A stretch of 64,000 bases of DNA from Sphingomonas sp. Leaf230 (GTDB taxonomy: Bacteria; Pseudomonadota; Alphaproteobacteria; Sphingomonadales; Sphingomonadaceae), in assembly GCF_001421745.1 (NCBI RefSeq), contig NZ_LMKW01000009.1:285507-349506 (forward strand), written 5' to 3'. Each line of letters opens with the position of its first letter. The first letter of the stretch is position 1. Below the pieces are notes generated by a model, which saw nothing but the letters and a program-made list of their open reading frames with translations, had not been told where the DNA came from and searched no databases. Below, in pieces: positions 41,753 through 49,927 of the stretch. The position numbers and the translations under genes were made by a program.

Positions 41753-43573
41753 TTAAAGCCCAGCGCCCGCCAGCATCGCCGACGCACCCTTCTCCGCCTC
41801 GTCCGCAAGCCCGCGGAACATCCCGAACAGCTCGCGACCCATCCCGCTCACCGGTGGCGGAACCGCGACCATTTCGCGCATTGCCCACACATCCGCATCG
41901 ACCAGCGCCTCAAGAGTGCCATTTACGGCATCCACCCGGATCATGTCGCCATCACGAATCAACCCGATCGCGCCATCGAGCAGCGCCTCGGGCGAGCAAT
42001 GGATCGCGCACGGCACCTTGCCGCTCGCGCCCGACATGCGGCCGTCGGTAACTAGCGCCACCTTGAACCCACGATTCTGCAACACCCCCAAAGGGGGCGT
42101 CAGCTTGTGGAGTTCCGGCATCCCGTTCGCGCGCGGCCCCTGGAAGCGGACGACGACGACGACGTCCTTCTCCAGTTCGCCGCGCTTGAATGCCTCGATC
42201 ACGTCGAGCTGGTCGTCGAACACCATCGCGGGGGCCTCGACGATCCAGCGCTCGCGCTCGACCGCCGACACCTTGATGCACGCACGGCCGATATTGCCCG
42301 CGAGGATCCGCATGCCGCCATCGGGCGAGAACGGCGCGGTCGCAGGACGGAGGATCGTCTCGTCGCCGCTGTCCGGCGTATCGCGCCAGCCGAGCGTATC
42401 ACCCTCGACCACCGCGGTCTTCGCATAGGCCGACAGGTCGTCGCCGCCGATCGTCATGATGTCGCCGTGCAACAGCCCTTCGCCGAGCAGCTCGCGGATC
42501 ACATAGGGCATGCCCCCGGCAGCCTCGAACGCGTTCACGTCCGCCGAACCGTTGGGATACACGCGCGCGATCAGCGGGACCGCGCAGGAGAGGCGGTCGA
42601 AATCCTCCCAGTCGATGATGATCCCCGCCGCGCGAGCGATCGCCGGCACATGGAGCAGATGGTTGGTCGAGCCGCCGGTCGCGAGCAGGCCGACTGCGGC
42701 GTTCACGATCGCCTTCTCGTCGACGCAATGCCCGAGCGGTCGATACGAATCGCCCCGCGCGCCGATCTTCGCCAACCGGTGCACCGCCGCCCGCGTCAGC
42801 TCCTGGCGCAGCTTGGTACCCGGATTGACGAATGCCGCGCCCGGCATGTGGAGGCCCATGACCTCCATCATCATCTGGTTGGTGTTCGCCGTGCCGTAGA
42901 AGGTGCACGTGCCCTTCGAATGATATGCACCGATCTCCGCTTCGAGCAGCTCGTCGCGCCCGACCAGCCCCTCGGCGAACTTCTCGCGAACGGCGGCCTT
43001 GGCCTTGTTCGGCAGGCCGGTCGGCATCGGCCCGCCGGGGATCAGCACCATCGGCAGATGCCCGAAACGCAACGCGCCCATCAGCAGCCCAGGCACGATC
43101 TTGTCGCAGATGCCGAGCAACGCCGCGCCCTCGAACGTTCCGTGCGACAGCGCAATCGCCGTGCTCAGCGCGATCGTGTCGCGGCTGAACAGCGACAGCT
43201 CCATCCCCGGATAACCCTGCGTCACGCCGTCGCACATCGCCGGCACGCCGCCCGCGACCTGCGCAGTCGCCCCCGCCTCACGCGCCCAGATCTTCATCAG
43301 CTCCGGGTAGCGGTAGTAGACAGCGTGCGCCGACAGCATGTCGTTATACGCGGTGACGATGCCGATGTTCATCCCGGCATCGGCCTTCATCGCGTCGCGG
43401 TCTTCCTCGGTCCCGGCATAGGCGTGCGCGAGGTTCGCGCAGCCGAGACCGGGACGCCGGACCTGCGCCGCCGCCTCGCGCTCGATCAGCGCGAGGTAGG
43501 CGGCGCGGCTGTCACGCGAGCGCTCGATGATCCGGTCGGTCACAGCGGAAACGACGGCGTTGAGCATCGTCAC
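41753..43573 (-). CDS. edd: Phosphogluconate dehydratase
   Basis: 606 aa. It converts 6-phosphogluconate to KDPG with an Fe-S cluster. Family blocks are NIGIVTAYNDMLSAHAVYYR, a cysteine in GVPAMCDGVTQGYPGME, another in AALLGICDKIVPGLLMGAL, and a third in SKGTCTFYGTANTNQMMME, then VTDGRMSGASGKVPCAIH. GTG 43573 overlaps the pgl stop by 4 bases (GTGA); ATG 43567 is an equally likely start. Confidence 0.96.
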   Translation of the reverse strand: MTMLNAVVSAVTDRIIERSRDSRAAYLALIEREAAAQVRRPGLGCANLAHAYAGTEEDRDAMKADAGMNIGIVTAYNDMLSAHAVYYRYPELMKIWAREAGATAQVAGGVPAMCDGVTQGYPGMELSLFSRDTIALSTAIALSHGTFEGAALLGICDKIVPGLLMGALRFGHLPMVLIPGGPMPTGLPNKAKAAVREKFAEGLVGRDELLEAEIGAYHSKGTCTFYGTANTNQMMMEVMGLHMPGAAFVNPGTKLRQELTRAAVHRLAKIGARGDSYRPLGHCVDEKAIVNAAVGLLATGGSTNHLLHVPAIARAAGIIIDWEDFDRLSCAVPLIARVYPNGSADVNAFEAAGGMPYVIRELLGEGLLHGDIMTIGGDDLSAYAKTAVVEGDTLGWRDTPDSGDETILRPATAPFSPDGGMRILAGNIGRACIKVSAVERERWIVEAPAMVFDDQLDVIEAFKRGELEKDVVVVVRFQGPRANGMPELHKLTPPLGVLQNRGFKVALVTDGRMSGASGKVPCAIHCSPEALLDGAIGLIRDGDMIRVDAVNGTLEALVDADVWAMREMVAVPPPVSGMGRELFGMFRGLADEAEKGASAMLAGAGL

Positions 43574-44274
43574 GGCGCCCAGTGCACGTCGACCGGCAGC
43601 TCGACCTCGGCCAGCACGCGGCCGATCGGATAGGACGAGGAAGGCCCCTGTTCGATCGCCTGCTCGAGCACCTTCTTCTTCGCGTCGCCGGTGATCATGA
43701 TCATCAGCGCCTTCGACGACGCGATCGCCGCCGCCGACAACGTCACGCGCGCGAGCGGAGCCTCAGGCGGCAGCGGATCGGGCATCACGCCGAGCGCGCG
43801 GCGTTCCTTCGGACCGCTCAGCGCCTCGTCGTAATCCGGGCCGGGGAAGATCGACGCGGTGTGCCCGTCGCCGCCCATGCCCAGCAGACAGAAGTCGAGC
43901 GGCCAGTGCAGGTCCTGCATCAGAGCATCCGCCGAACGACCGGCCGCCTTGTAGTCCGACATCGCCTCGGGAACGATCGGCTTCACGCGCGCGCCCTTGG
44001 GGAGGAAGATCTTCGCCAGCGCCGTCACGTTCGACAAGGGATCGCCGAGTTTCACGATCCGCTCGTCGCCGGGGATGATCGTGACCTTCTTCCAGTCGAG
44101 CTTCGCCTGGGCGAGCTTCTCATACGCAGCGAACGGCGTCTTGCCGCCCGCCAGCGCGATCACCGCCGAGCCGCGCGCGTCGAGTGCGCTTTCGATGACG
44201 AACTGGATATCACCCGCGACCGCGTTGGCAAGCTCGCCCGCGTCGTCATATTCCCACCATTCGATTTCGGTCAT
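43570..44274 (-). CDS. pgl: 6-phosphogluconolactonase
   Basis: 234 aa of the DevB/SOL type. It hydrolyses 6-phosphogluconolactone between Zwf and Edd. Motifs are VIALAGGKTPFAAYEKLAQA, IIPGDERIVKLGDPLSNV and the conserved LLGMGGDGHTASIFPG. It lies 48 bp after zwf and overlaps edd. Confidence 0.94.
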   Translation of the reverse strand: MTEIEWWEYDDAGELANAVAGDIQFVIESALDARGSAVIALAGGKTPFAAYEKLAQAKLDWKKVTIIPGDERIVKLGDPLSNVTALAKIFLPKGARVKPIVPEAMSDYKAAGRSADALMQDLHWPLDFCLLGMGGDGHTASIFPGPDYDEALSGPKERRALGVMPDPLPPEAPLARVTLSAAAIASSKALMIMITGDAKKKVLEQAIEQGPSSSYPIGRVLAEVELPVDVHWAP

Positions 44275-44322
44275 TCGATCTTTCCTTGAAAACCTTTGGG
44301 AGGGTGTTTCCTCCCCGAAAAC

Positions 44323-45786
44323 TCAGTCGTCCTGCCAGGTCACGCCGTCGCGTTCGGTCAGCGCGATCGCGGCCGACGGACCCCAGCTCCCCGACGCATA
44401 GCTCTTGGGCTTCATCGCGTTGGCCTTCCAGCCCTCGCGGATCGCGTCGATCCAGGTCCATTGCGCCTCGACCTCGTCACGGCGCACGAACAAGGTCTGG
44501 TCGCCCTCGATCAGGTCGAGCAGCAACCGTTCATACGCAATCCGTCGGCGCGAGCCCGCGAACTCCGCATCCATGCTGAGGTTCAGGGGAACCTCGCGTA
44601 GGCGGACGCCCTCGCGGTCGAGACCCGGCTCCTTCGCCATCACCAGCAGCTGGATATATTCCTCCGGCTGGAGGCGGATGATCAGCATGTTGGGCTGGAG
44701 CAGCCCGCCACGCCCCGCGAACATCGAATGCGGCACCGCCTTGAACTGGATCGCGATCTCGCTGCGGCGCGTCGCCATGCGCTTGCCGGTGCGCAGATAG
44801 AACGGCACGCCCTGCCAGCGCCAATTATCGACATGCGCCTTGATCGCGACGAACGTCTCGGTGGTCGAAGCCTGGCCGAGTTCGTCAGAGTAGCTCTTGA
44901 CGAACTTCCCCTTCACCGCGCCTTCGCCATACTGGCCGGTGACCGTGACGTGCGGGACTTCCTCGGGCTTGATCATGCGCAACGAGCGGAAAACCTTTGA
45001 CTTCTCGTCGCGGACGTCGGTGCCTTCGAAGCGCGCGGGGGGCTCCATCGCGATCAGCGCGAGAAGCTGGAGCATGTGGTTGGCGACCATGTCGCGAAGC
45101 GCACCCGCGGTCTCGTAATAGCCAGCGCGCTCTTCCAGCCCGACGGTCTCCGAGATCGTGATCTGGACGTTGTCGATCCCTTGCGCATTCCACACCGGCT
45201 CGAAGAACGAGTTGCCGAAGCGCAGCGCGAGGATGTTCTGGACGGTCTCCTTGCCGAGATAATGATCGATCCGATAGGTCCGGTCTTCCGGAAAAGCCTT
45301 CGCCACCGAATCGTTGATCTCGCGGCTGGTTTCCAGATCGTAGCCGAGCGGCTTCTCGAGGCCGACACGGACCGTCTCACCAGCCAGGCCGACCTTGTGC
45401 AGTCCCTCGATCGCGGCTTCGAACAGCGACGGCGCGGTCGACAGGTAGATCGCCAGCCCGCCCGAGATATCGCCGATCTTGTCCGCCAGCGGCTGGAAGC
45501 TCGCAGGGTCCGACAAATCGGTCGGCTGGTAGAAGATCCGGTCGAGGAACGTCCCGATCGCGCTTTCGTCCTTGCGATCCTCAGGCAGGAACTCGTCGAG
45601 CGCCTTCTTCGCGAACTTGCGATAGTCCTTGTCGTCATGCTCGTGACGCGCGGCGCCGGTGATCGTCAGTTCCTCTGGCAGCAACCCGTCGGCGTGCAGG
45701 CCATAGAGCGACGGCAGCAGCATGCGCTGCGCGAGATCGCCGGTCGCGCCGAACAGGAGCAGCTTGGCTACGGGATTACGGTGCAT
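44323..45786 (-). CDS. zwf: Glucose-6-phosphate 1-dehydrogenase
   Basis: 487 aa. It oxidises glucose 6-phosphate, making NAD(P)H. The cofactor loop is LLLFGATGDLAQRMLLPSL and the substrate site is YRIDHYLGKETVQNILALRF, with the catalytic histidine later in the block near RAGYYETAGALRDMVANHML. A GGAG ribosome site precedes ATG 45786. It is 45 bp after argC on the same strand and heads the five-gene glucose series. Confidence 0.96.
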   Translation of the reverse strand: MHRNPVAKLLLFGATGDLAQRMLLPSLYGLHADGLLPEELTITGAARHEHDDKDYRKFAKKALDEFLPEDRKDESAIGTFLDRIFYQPTDLSDPASFQPLADKIGDISGGLAIYLSTAPSLFEAAIEGLHKVGLAGETVRVGLEKPLGYDLETSREINDSVAKAFPEDRTYRIDHYLGKETVQNILALRFGNSFFEPVWNAQGIDNVQITISETVGLEERAGYYETAGALRDMVANHMLQLLALIAMEPPARFEGTDVRDEKSKVFRSLRMIKPEEVPHVTVTGQYGEGAVKGKFVKSYSDELGQASTTETFVAIKAHVDNWRWQGVPFYLRTGKRMATRRSEIAIQFKAVPHSMFAGRGGLLQPNMLIIRLQPEEYIQLLVMAKEPGLDREGVRLREVPLNLSMDAEFAGSRRRIAYERLLLDLIEGDQTLFVRRDEVEAQWTWIDAIREGWKANAMKPKSYASGSWGPSAAIALTERDGVTWQDD

Positions 45787-45831
45787 GAAAGCTCCTGGAT
45801 TTGGCGATGGACCGGGCGGGAAACGCCGGTC

Positions 45832-46755
45832 CTAGAAAACGAGGCCGGCTACGGGATCGACCCCGGCCATGATGTTGAGGTTCTGGACTGCGGCACCGCC
45901 GGCGCCCTTGCCCAGATTGTCGAGCGTCGCGACCAGCCGCGCATGACCGACCGCGTCGTTGCCGCAGACCCGCAGCGTCAGGCGATCGGTCCCTGCGTTC
46001 TCCTCGATATCGACCGAGCCGATATCGCCGGGGGCAACCGAGACGAGCTTCGAGCCATCGAATGCTGCGCGCAGCACGTCTTCGATCGCCGCGAGCGTGG
46101 GGCGGCCAGGCAGGGCGTGGAGGTGCAGCGGCACTTCGACGACCATGCCGCGGTAGGTGTTCGCTACGGCGGGCGCGAAGATCGGCGCATGGGTAAGGCC
46201 AGCGTGCTGCGTCATCTCGGCGATATGCTTGTGCGCGAGGCCTAGCGCGTAGGCGCGGAAGGCCGTCGCCGGCTCGCCATTCTCGAACGCCGCGATCATC
46301 GCCTTGCCACCGCCCGAGTAACCCGAGGTCGCGTTGACGCTCAGCGGGAGGTCGGCGGGGATGAGACCGGCGGTGACCAGAGGCGCGACGAGCGCGAGGA
46401 AACCAGTGGGATAGCAGCCGGGGTTCGACACGCGCATCGCGCTCGCGACCTTTTCCGCTTGGCCCGGCAGTTCGGGGAAGCCGTAGGTCCAGCCGGCAGC
46501 GACCCGGTGTGCGCTCGATGCGTCGATCACACGCGTGCGGGCATTGTCGATCAGCGTGACGGCTTCACGCGACGCTTCGTCCGGCAGGCAGAGGATGACG
46601 AAGTCGGCATCGTTGAGCGCCTCGCGCCGTGCCGCCGGATCCTTGCGACGATCCTCAGGCAGCAGCGCCAGCGTGATGTCGGTCCGCCCGGCGAGCCGTT
46701 CGCGGATCTCAAGTCCGGTGGTGCCGACAGCCCCATCGATGAAGACCGTCGTCAT
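45832..46755 (-). CDS. argC: N-acetyl-gamma-glutamyl-phosphate reductase (type 2)
   Basis: 307 aa, the short type 2 ArgC. It makes N-acetylglutamate semialdehyde for arginine. It has FIDGAVGTTGLEIRERLAGR at the start, the active cysteine in RVSNPGCYPTGFLALVAPL, SVNATSGYSGGGKAMIAAFE and LAHKHIAEMTQHAGL. ATG 46755 overlaps the stop of the SH3 gene by 4 bp (ATGA). Confidence 0.95.
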   Translation of the reverse strand: MTTVFIDGAVGTTGLEIRERLAGRTDITLALLPEDRRKDPAARREALNDADFVILCLPDEASREAVTLIDNARTRVIDASSAHRVAAGWTYGFPELPGQAEKVASAMRVSNPGCYPTGFLALVAPLVTAGLIPADLPLSVNATSGYSGGGKAMIAAFENGEPATAFRAYALGLAHKHIAEMTQHAGLTHAPIFAPAVANTYRGMVVEVPLHLHALPGRPTLAAIEDVLRAAFDGSKLVSVAPGDIGSVDIEENAGTDRLTLRVCGNDAVGHARLVATLDNLGKGAGGAAVQNLNIMAGVDPVAGLVF

Positions 46756-47186
46756 GCCGCGTCCGTCGTCGAAAGATCGAGCGCCGTGGCTTCGACATAG
46801 CCGACCAGTCCGCTCGGGCGCGCAACGCCCCACGCGGAAACGCCGGCAATCTCCAGCACTTCGAAACTGTCGCCGGGCTTGAGGTCGACCATCGTATCGC
46901 TCGCTTCGTCTCGTCCGCTGCGCAACAAAGCTGTGCGCGCGACGGGCCGTATCATCGGCACGGCATAGTGTGGAGCGAATACGTATTCGGCGAGGCGAAT
47001 ATCGGCGATATCCCGGCGAACCGCGTGCGTGCGCGGGTCGAGGTGGACTGAGCGGCCCGTCAGCGAAAAGCTAGTACGGGCTTGGTCGTCGAATGGCTCA
47101 AGCGTGAGCGGCTGCGCGACCGCCAGATCCGTTGCCAGTGCCAGCAGGGGCGGGGCCGTCGCCGATGAATTGCCCGAACTCTTCAA
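46752..47186 (-). CDS. SH3-domain protein like the N-terminus of NlpC/P60 peptidases
   Basis: The clear part (TSFSLTGRSVHLDPRTHAVR to RPSGLVGYVEATAL) resembles the bacterial SH3 domains that precede NlpC/P60 (C40) cell-wall peptidase domains, but the protein stops 9 residues later with no catalytic domain. No ATG or GTG lies at a sensible position; TTG 47186 is the best in-frame start near the domain and would overlap the MarR gene by ~90 bp. Either the gene is a remnant, or it uses a rare start, or a base error separates it from a proper start. The ATGA overlap with argC suggests co-translation. Confidence 0.5.
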   Translation of the reverse strand: MKSSGNSSATAPPLLALATDLAVAQPLTLEPFDDQARTSFSLTGRSVHLDPRTHAVRRDIADIRLAEYVFAPHYAVPMIRPVARTALLRSGRDEASDTMVDLKPGDSFEVLEIAGVSAWGVARPSGLVGYVEATALDLSTTDAA

Positions 47187-47469
47187 GAAAATCTGCCCCT
47201 TCGGTCGTGCGCGCGACGAAGATGTTGCGCTTGTCGCTATCGTCGCGTTGCCGGCGCAGATAGCCGAGGGCACCCAATCTGTTCAAGGCGCGCGTGACGA
47301 CCGGCTTCGATACGTTGAGCGCACGGGCAAGGCCACGCACCGTGTGCGGCCCCGGTTTGAGATAAACGAGCAGAAGAAGCGCCATCTGACGATTGGTCAG
47401 ATCGGGTTCACCCGAGCGGACGTAATCCACCAGAGCGGTCATCCAGGTCGATAAGGTATTGGCTGCCAT
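47098..47469 (-). CDS. MarR-family transcriptional regulator
   Basis: 123 aa from ATG 47469 (MAANTLSTWMTALVDYVRSG). The winged helix-turn-helix is evident: DLTNRQMALLLLVYLKPGPH, TVRGLARALNVSKPVVTRAL (recognition helix) and the wing GALGYLRRQRDDSDKRNIFV, then TTEGADFLEEFGQFIGD. The last ~20 residues are Gly/Ala-rich and unlike the family, and this stretch overlaps the next gene in another frame. Target and ligand are unknown; it is first in the minus-strand directon leading to argC and zwf. Confidence 0.8.
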   Translation of the reverse strand: MAANTLSTWMTALVDYVRSGEPDLTNRQMALLLLVYLKPGPHTVRGLARALNVSKPVVTRALNRLGALGYLRRQRDDSDKRNIFVARTTEGADFLEEFGQFIGDGPAPAGTGNGSGGRAAAHA

Positions 47470-47688
47470 TGATGCCACAGCGTTGATCCGCCATCTGAAT
47501 TTATGTGCACGATACCCAGTCATGAGCGTCATTACGGGGTCTCAACGCCGCCCGGACGTCATGTTTCCGTAGTTTTGCGATTGCCTTGCGATATGCGGAG
47601 GCAGCGCCACGGTCGATCGCCCGGTTGATCGAAACCGCGACGTCGCCTATGTGCGCGCCTTCGCAAAAGTTCCGGGGTTTTCCGCGCA

Positions 47689-48084
47689 ATGTTCGCCTTT
47701 CTGCTCGTCATCCACGCGATCATCGCGGCCGCCCTCGTCACGGTGATCCTCATGCAGCGCTCGGAAGGCGGCGGTCTGGGCATGGGCGGCAGTCCGTCGG
47801 GCCTGATGTCGGCGCGCGGCGCGGCCGATTTCCTGACCCGCGCGACCGGCGTCCTCGCGACGATGTTCGTGCTGTTCTCGATCCTGCTCGCGGTCCTCGC
47901 GGCGAATCACCGCACCACCACGATCGACACGTCGCTCGCCCGCACTCCGGCGGCGGCAACGGCCGTCCCGACCGCGCAGCCCAAGGGTGATGCGGCTCCG
48001 TTCGCCGGTGGCGCCGAGAACGCCGGCGTTCCCGCCGGCACGACCAAGCCGGCCGACAACGGCGCGGTCCCGCTAGCCAACTAG
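47689..48084 (+). CDS. secG: Preprotein translocase subunit SecG
   Basis: 131 aa. Two membrane helices lie at residues ~1-20 and ~50-72 with the conserved loop LMQRSEGGGLGMGGSPSGLM between them. The C-terminal ~55 residues are an Ala/Pro-rich cytoplasmic or periplasmic tail typical of sphingomonads. It is part of the SecYEG channel. It is divergent from the MarR gene across ~220 bp and followed by pyrG 85 bp later. Confidence 0.94.
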   Translation: MFAFLLVIHAIIAAALVTVILMQRSEGGGLGMGGSPSGLMSARGAADFLTRATGVLATMFVLFSILLAVLAANHRTTTIDTSLARTPAAATAVPTAQPKGDAAPFAGGAENAGVPAGTTKPADNGAVPLAN

Positions 48085-48169
48085 ACACTCCATTCGCCGA
48101 TAAATGGCCCCTGCGTGATCCGCGGGGCTCTTGTCGTTCGCCCCCAACACACGCTACGAGACTCTTCCC

Positions 48170-49804
48170 ATGGCTCGGTACATTTTCATCACCGGGGGCG
48201 TGGTTTCGTCGCTCGGTAAAGGTCTCATGGCGGCATCGCTTGCCGCTCTCCTCCAGGCACGCGGGTATACCGTCAGGATTCGGAAGTTCGATCCGTATCT
48301 GAACGTCGATCCCGGCACGATGTCGCCGTATCAACACGGCGAGGTGTACGTCACCGACGACGGCGCCGAGACCGATCTCGACCTCGGCCATTACGAGCGC
48401 TTTACCGGCGTTCCCTCGCGCCAGTCGGACAACGTGACCTCGGGCCGCATCTATCAGCAGATCATCACGCGCGAGCGTCGTGGCGATTACCTCGGCGCGA
48501 CCGTGCAGGTCATCCCGCACGTCACCGACGCGATCAAGGCGTTCGCGCGCGCCGAGACCGACGATATCGATTTCGTGCTCTGCGAGATCGGCGGCACCGT
48601 CGGCGATATCGAATCGCTCCCGTTCATCGAGGCGATTCGCCAGCTTAAGAACGAGGAAGGCCGCGGCAACGCGATCAGCATCCACGTGACTTTGGTGCCG
48701 TATATCGCCGCCGCCGGCGAGCTGAAGACCAAGCCGACCCAGCATTCGGTCCGCGAACTCGCCGCGCTCGGCGTGCAGCCCGACGTGCTGGTCTGTCGCT
48801 GCGAACATCCGCTGCCGCCGTCGGAACGCGCCAAGATCGCGCTGTTCTGCAACGTCCCCGCCAGCGCGGTCATTCCTGCGCTCGACGCGAAGAGCATCTA
48901 CGCGGTGCCGCTCCAGTATCACGGCGAAGGTCTCGACATCGAAGTGCTCCGCGCGTTCGGGATCGAGCCCGCCGAGGCGCCCGACCTGTCGCGCTGGACC
49001 GAGATCATGGACCGCCTGACCAACCCTCAGGGCGAAGTCACGATCGGCGTGGTCGGCAAATATGTCGGCCTTCAGGATGCCTACAAGTCGCTCAACGAGG
49101 CCTTGGTCCACGGCGGTATCGCGAATCGCGTGAAGGTCAACGTCCGCTGGATTGATGCCGAACTGTTCGAGAATGCCGAGAGCGACATCGCCGGCCAGCT
49201 CGAGCCGTGCGACGCGATCCTCGTCCCCGGCGCGTTCGGCGAGCGTGGCGCGGAAGGCAAAATCGCGTCCGTGAAGTTCGCGCGCGAGCGGAAGATTCCG
49301 TATTTCGGCATCTGCTTCGGGATGCAAATGGCGTGCGTCGAGGGCGCGCGCGATCTCGCGGGCATCCCCAATGCGTCGTCGACCGAGTTCGGCCCGACCG
49401 ACGAACCGGTGGTCGGCATGATCACCGAATGGATGGGCCGCGAAGGCCTCGAGACGCGCGCGGCCGAGGGCGACATGGGAGGCACGATGCGGCTCGGTGC
49501 GTATGACGCGAAGCTCGACGGCAACAGCGTCGTGGCGTCGATCTACGGCGGCACCGAGATTTCGGAGCGCCATCGTCACCGCTACGAGGTCAACACCGGG
49601 TACAAGGAAGCGCTCGAACAGGGCGGCCTCGTCTTCTCGGGCATGTCGCCCGACGGCACGCTGCCCGAGATCGTCGAGCGTCCCGATCACCCCTGGTTCG
49701 TCGGCGTTCAGTTCCACCCCGAGCTGAAATCGAAACCCTTCGACCCGCACCCCTTGTTCGCCAGCTTCATCGAAGCCGCGGTCAAGCAGAGCCGCCTTGT
49801 GTGA
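48170..49804 (+). CDS. pyrG: CTP synthase
   Basis: 544 aa. It makes CTP from UTP with ATP and glutamine. The synthetase domain starts [20 protein letters not shown], with [20 protein letters not shown] and [19 protein letters not shown]. The C-terminal glutamine amidotransferase has [19 protein letters not shown] with the nucleophilic cysteine and [19 protein letters not shown] 48170 is chosen by homology over 48131. A short hairpin follows at 49811. Confidence 0.97.
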   Translation: MARYIFITGGVVSSLGKGLMAASLAALLQARGYTVRIRKFDPYLNVDPGTMSPYQHGEVYVTDDGAETDLDLGHYERFTGVPSRQSDNVTSGRIYQQIITRERRGDYLGATVQVIPHVTDAIKAFARAETDDIDFVLCEIGGTVGDIESLPFIEAIRQLKNEEGRGNAISIHVTLVPYIAAAGELKTKPTQHSVRELAALGVQPDVLVCRCEHPLPPSERAKIALFCNVPASAVIPALDAKSIYAVPLQYHGEGLDIEVLRAFGIEPAEAPDLSRWTEIMDRLTNPQGEVTIGVVGKYVGLQDAYKSLNEALVHGGIANRVKVNVRWIDAELFENAESDIAGQLEPCDAILVPGAFGERGAEGKIASVKFARERKIPYFGICFGMQMACVEGARDLAGIPNASSTEFGPTDEPVVGMITEWMGREGLETRAAEGDMGGTMRLGAYDAKLDGNSVVASIYGGTEISERHRHRYEVNTGYKEALEQGGLVFSGMSPDGTLPEIVERPDHPWFVGVQFHPELKSKPFDPHPLFASFIEAAVKQSRLV

Positions 49805-49810
49805 AAAACC

Positions 49811-49834
49811 CTCCCTCCCCGGCGGGGGAGGGAG
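49811..49834. terminator. Hairpin after pyrG
   Basis: CTCCCTCCCC pairs with GGGGGAGGGAG around a GGC-type loop, 6 bp past the pyrG stop. There is no T-run after it. It may be a short repeat relative rather than a true terminator. Confidence 0.5.
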
Positions 49835-49927
49835 ACAAGTCGCGCTTTCCGCCACCCAAGACATGCTCGCATTGAATATCCCCTGAATTACTAGACTTTG
49901 CGCGGCGAGGTTCAGGGGAAAACATTC

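Noticed and set aside
47533..47688. tRNA or small RNA in the MarR-secG gap
   Set aside because: No cloverleaf or conserved tRNA arm could be formed; likewise no tRNA was seen in the other gaps.
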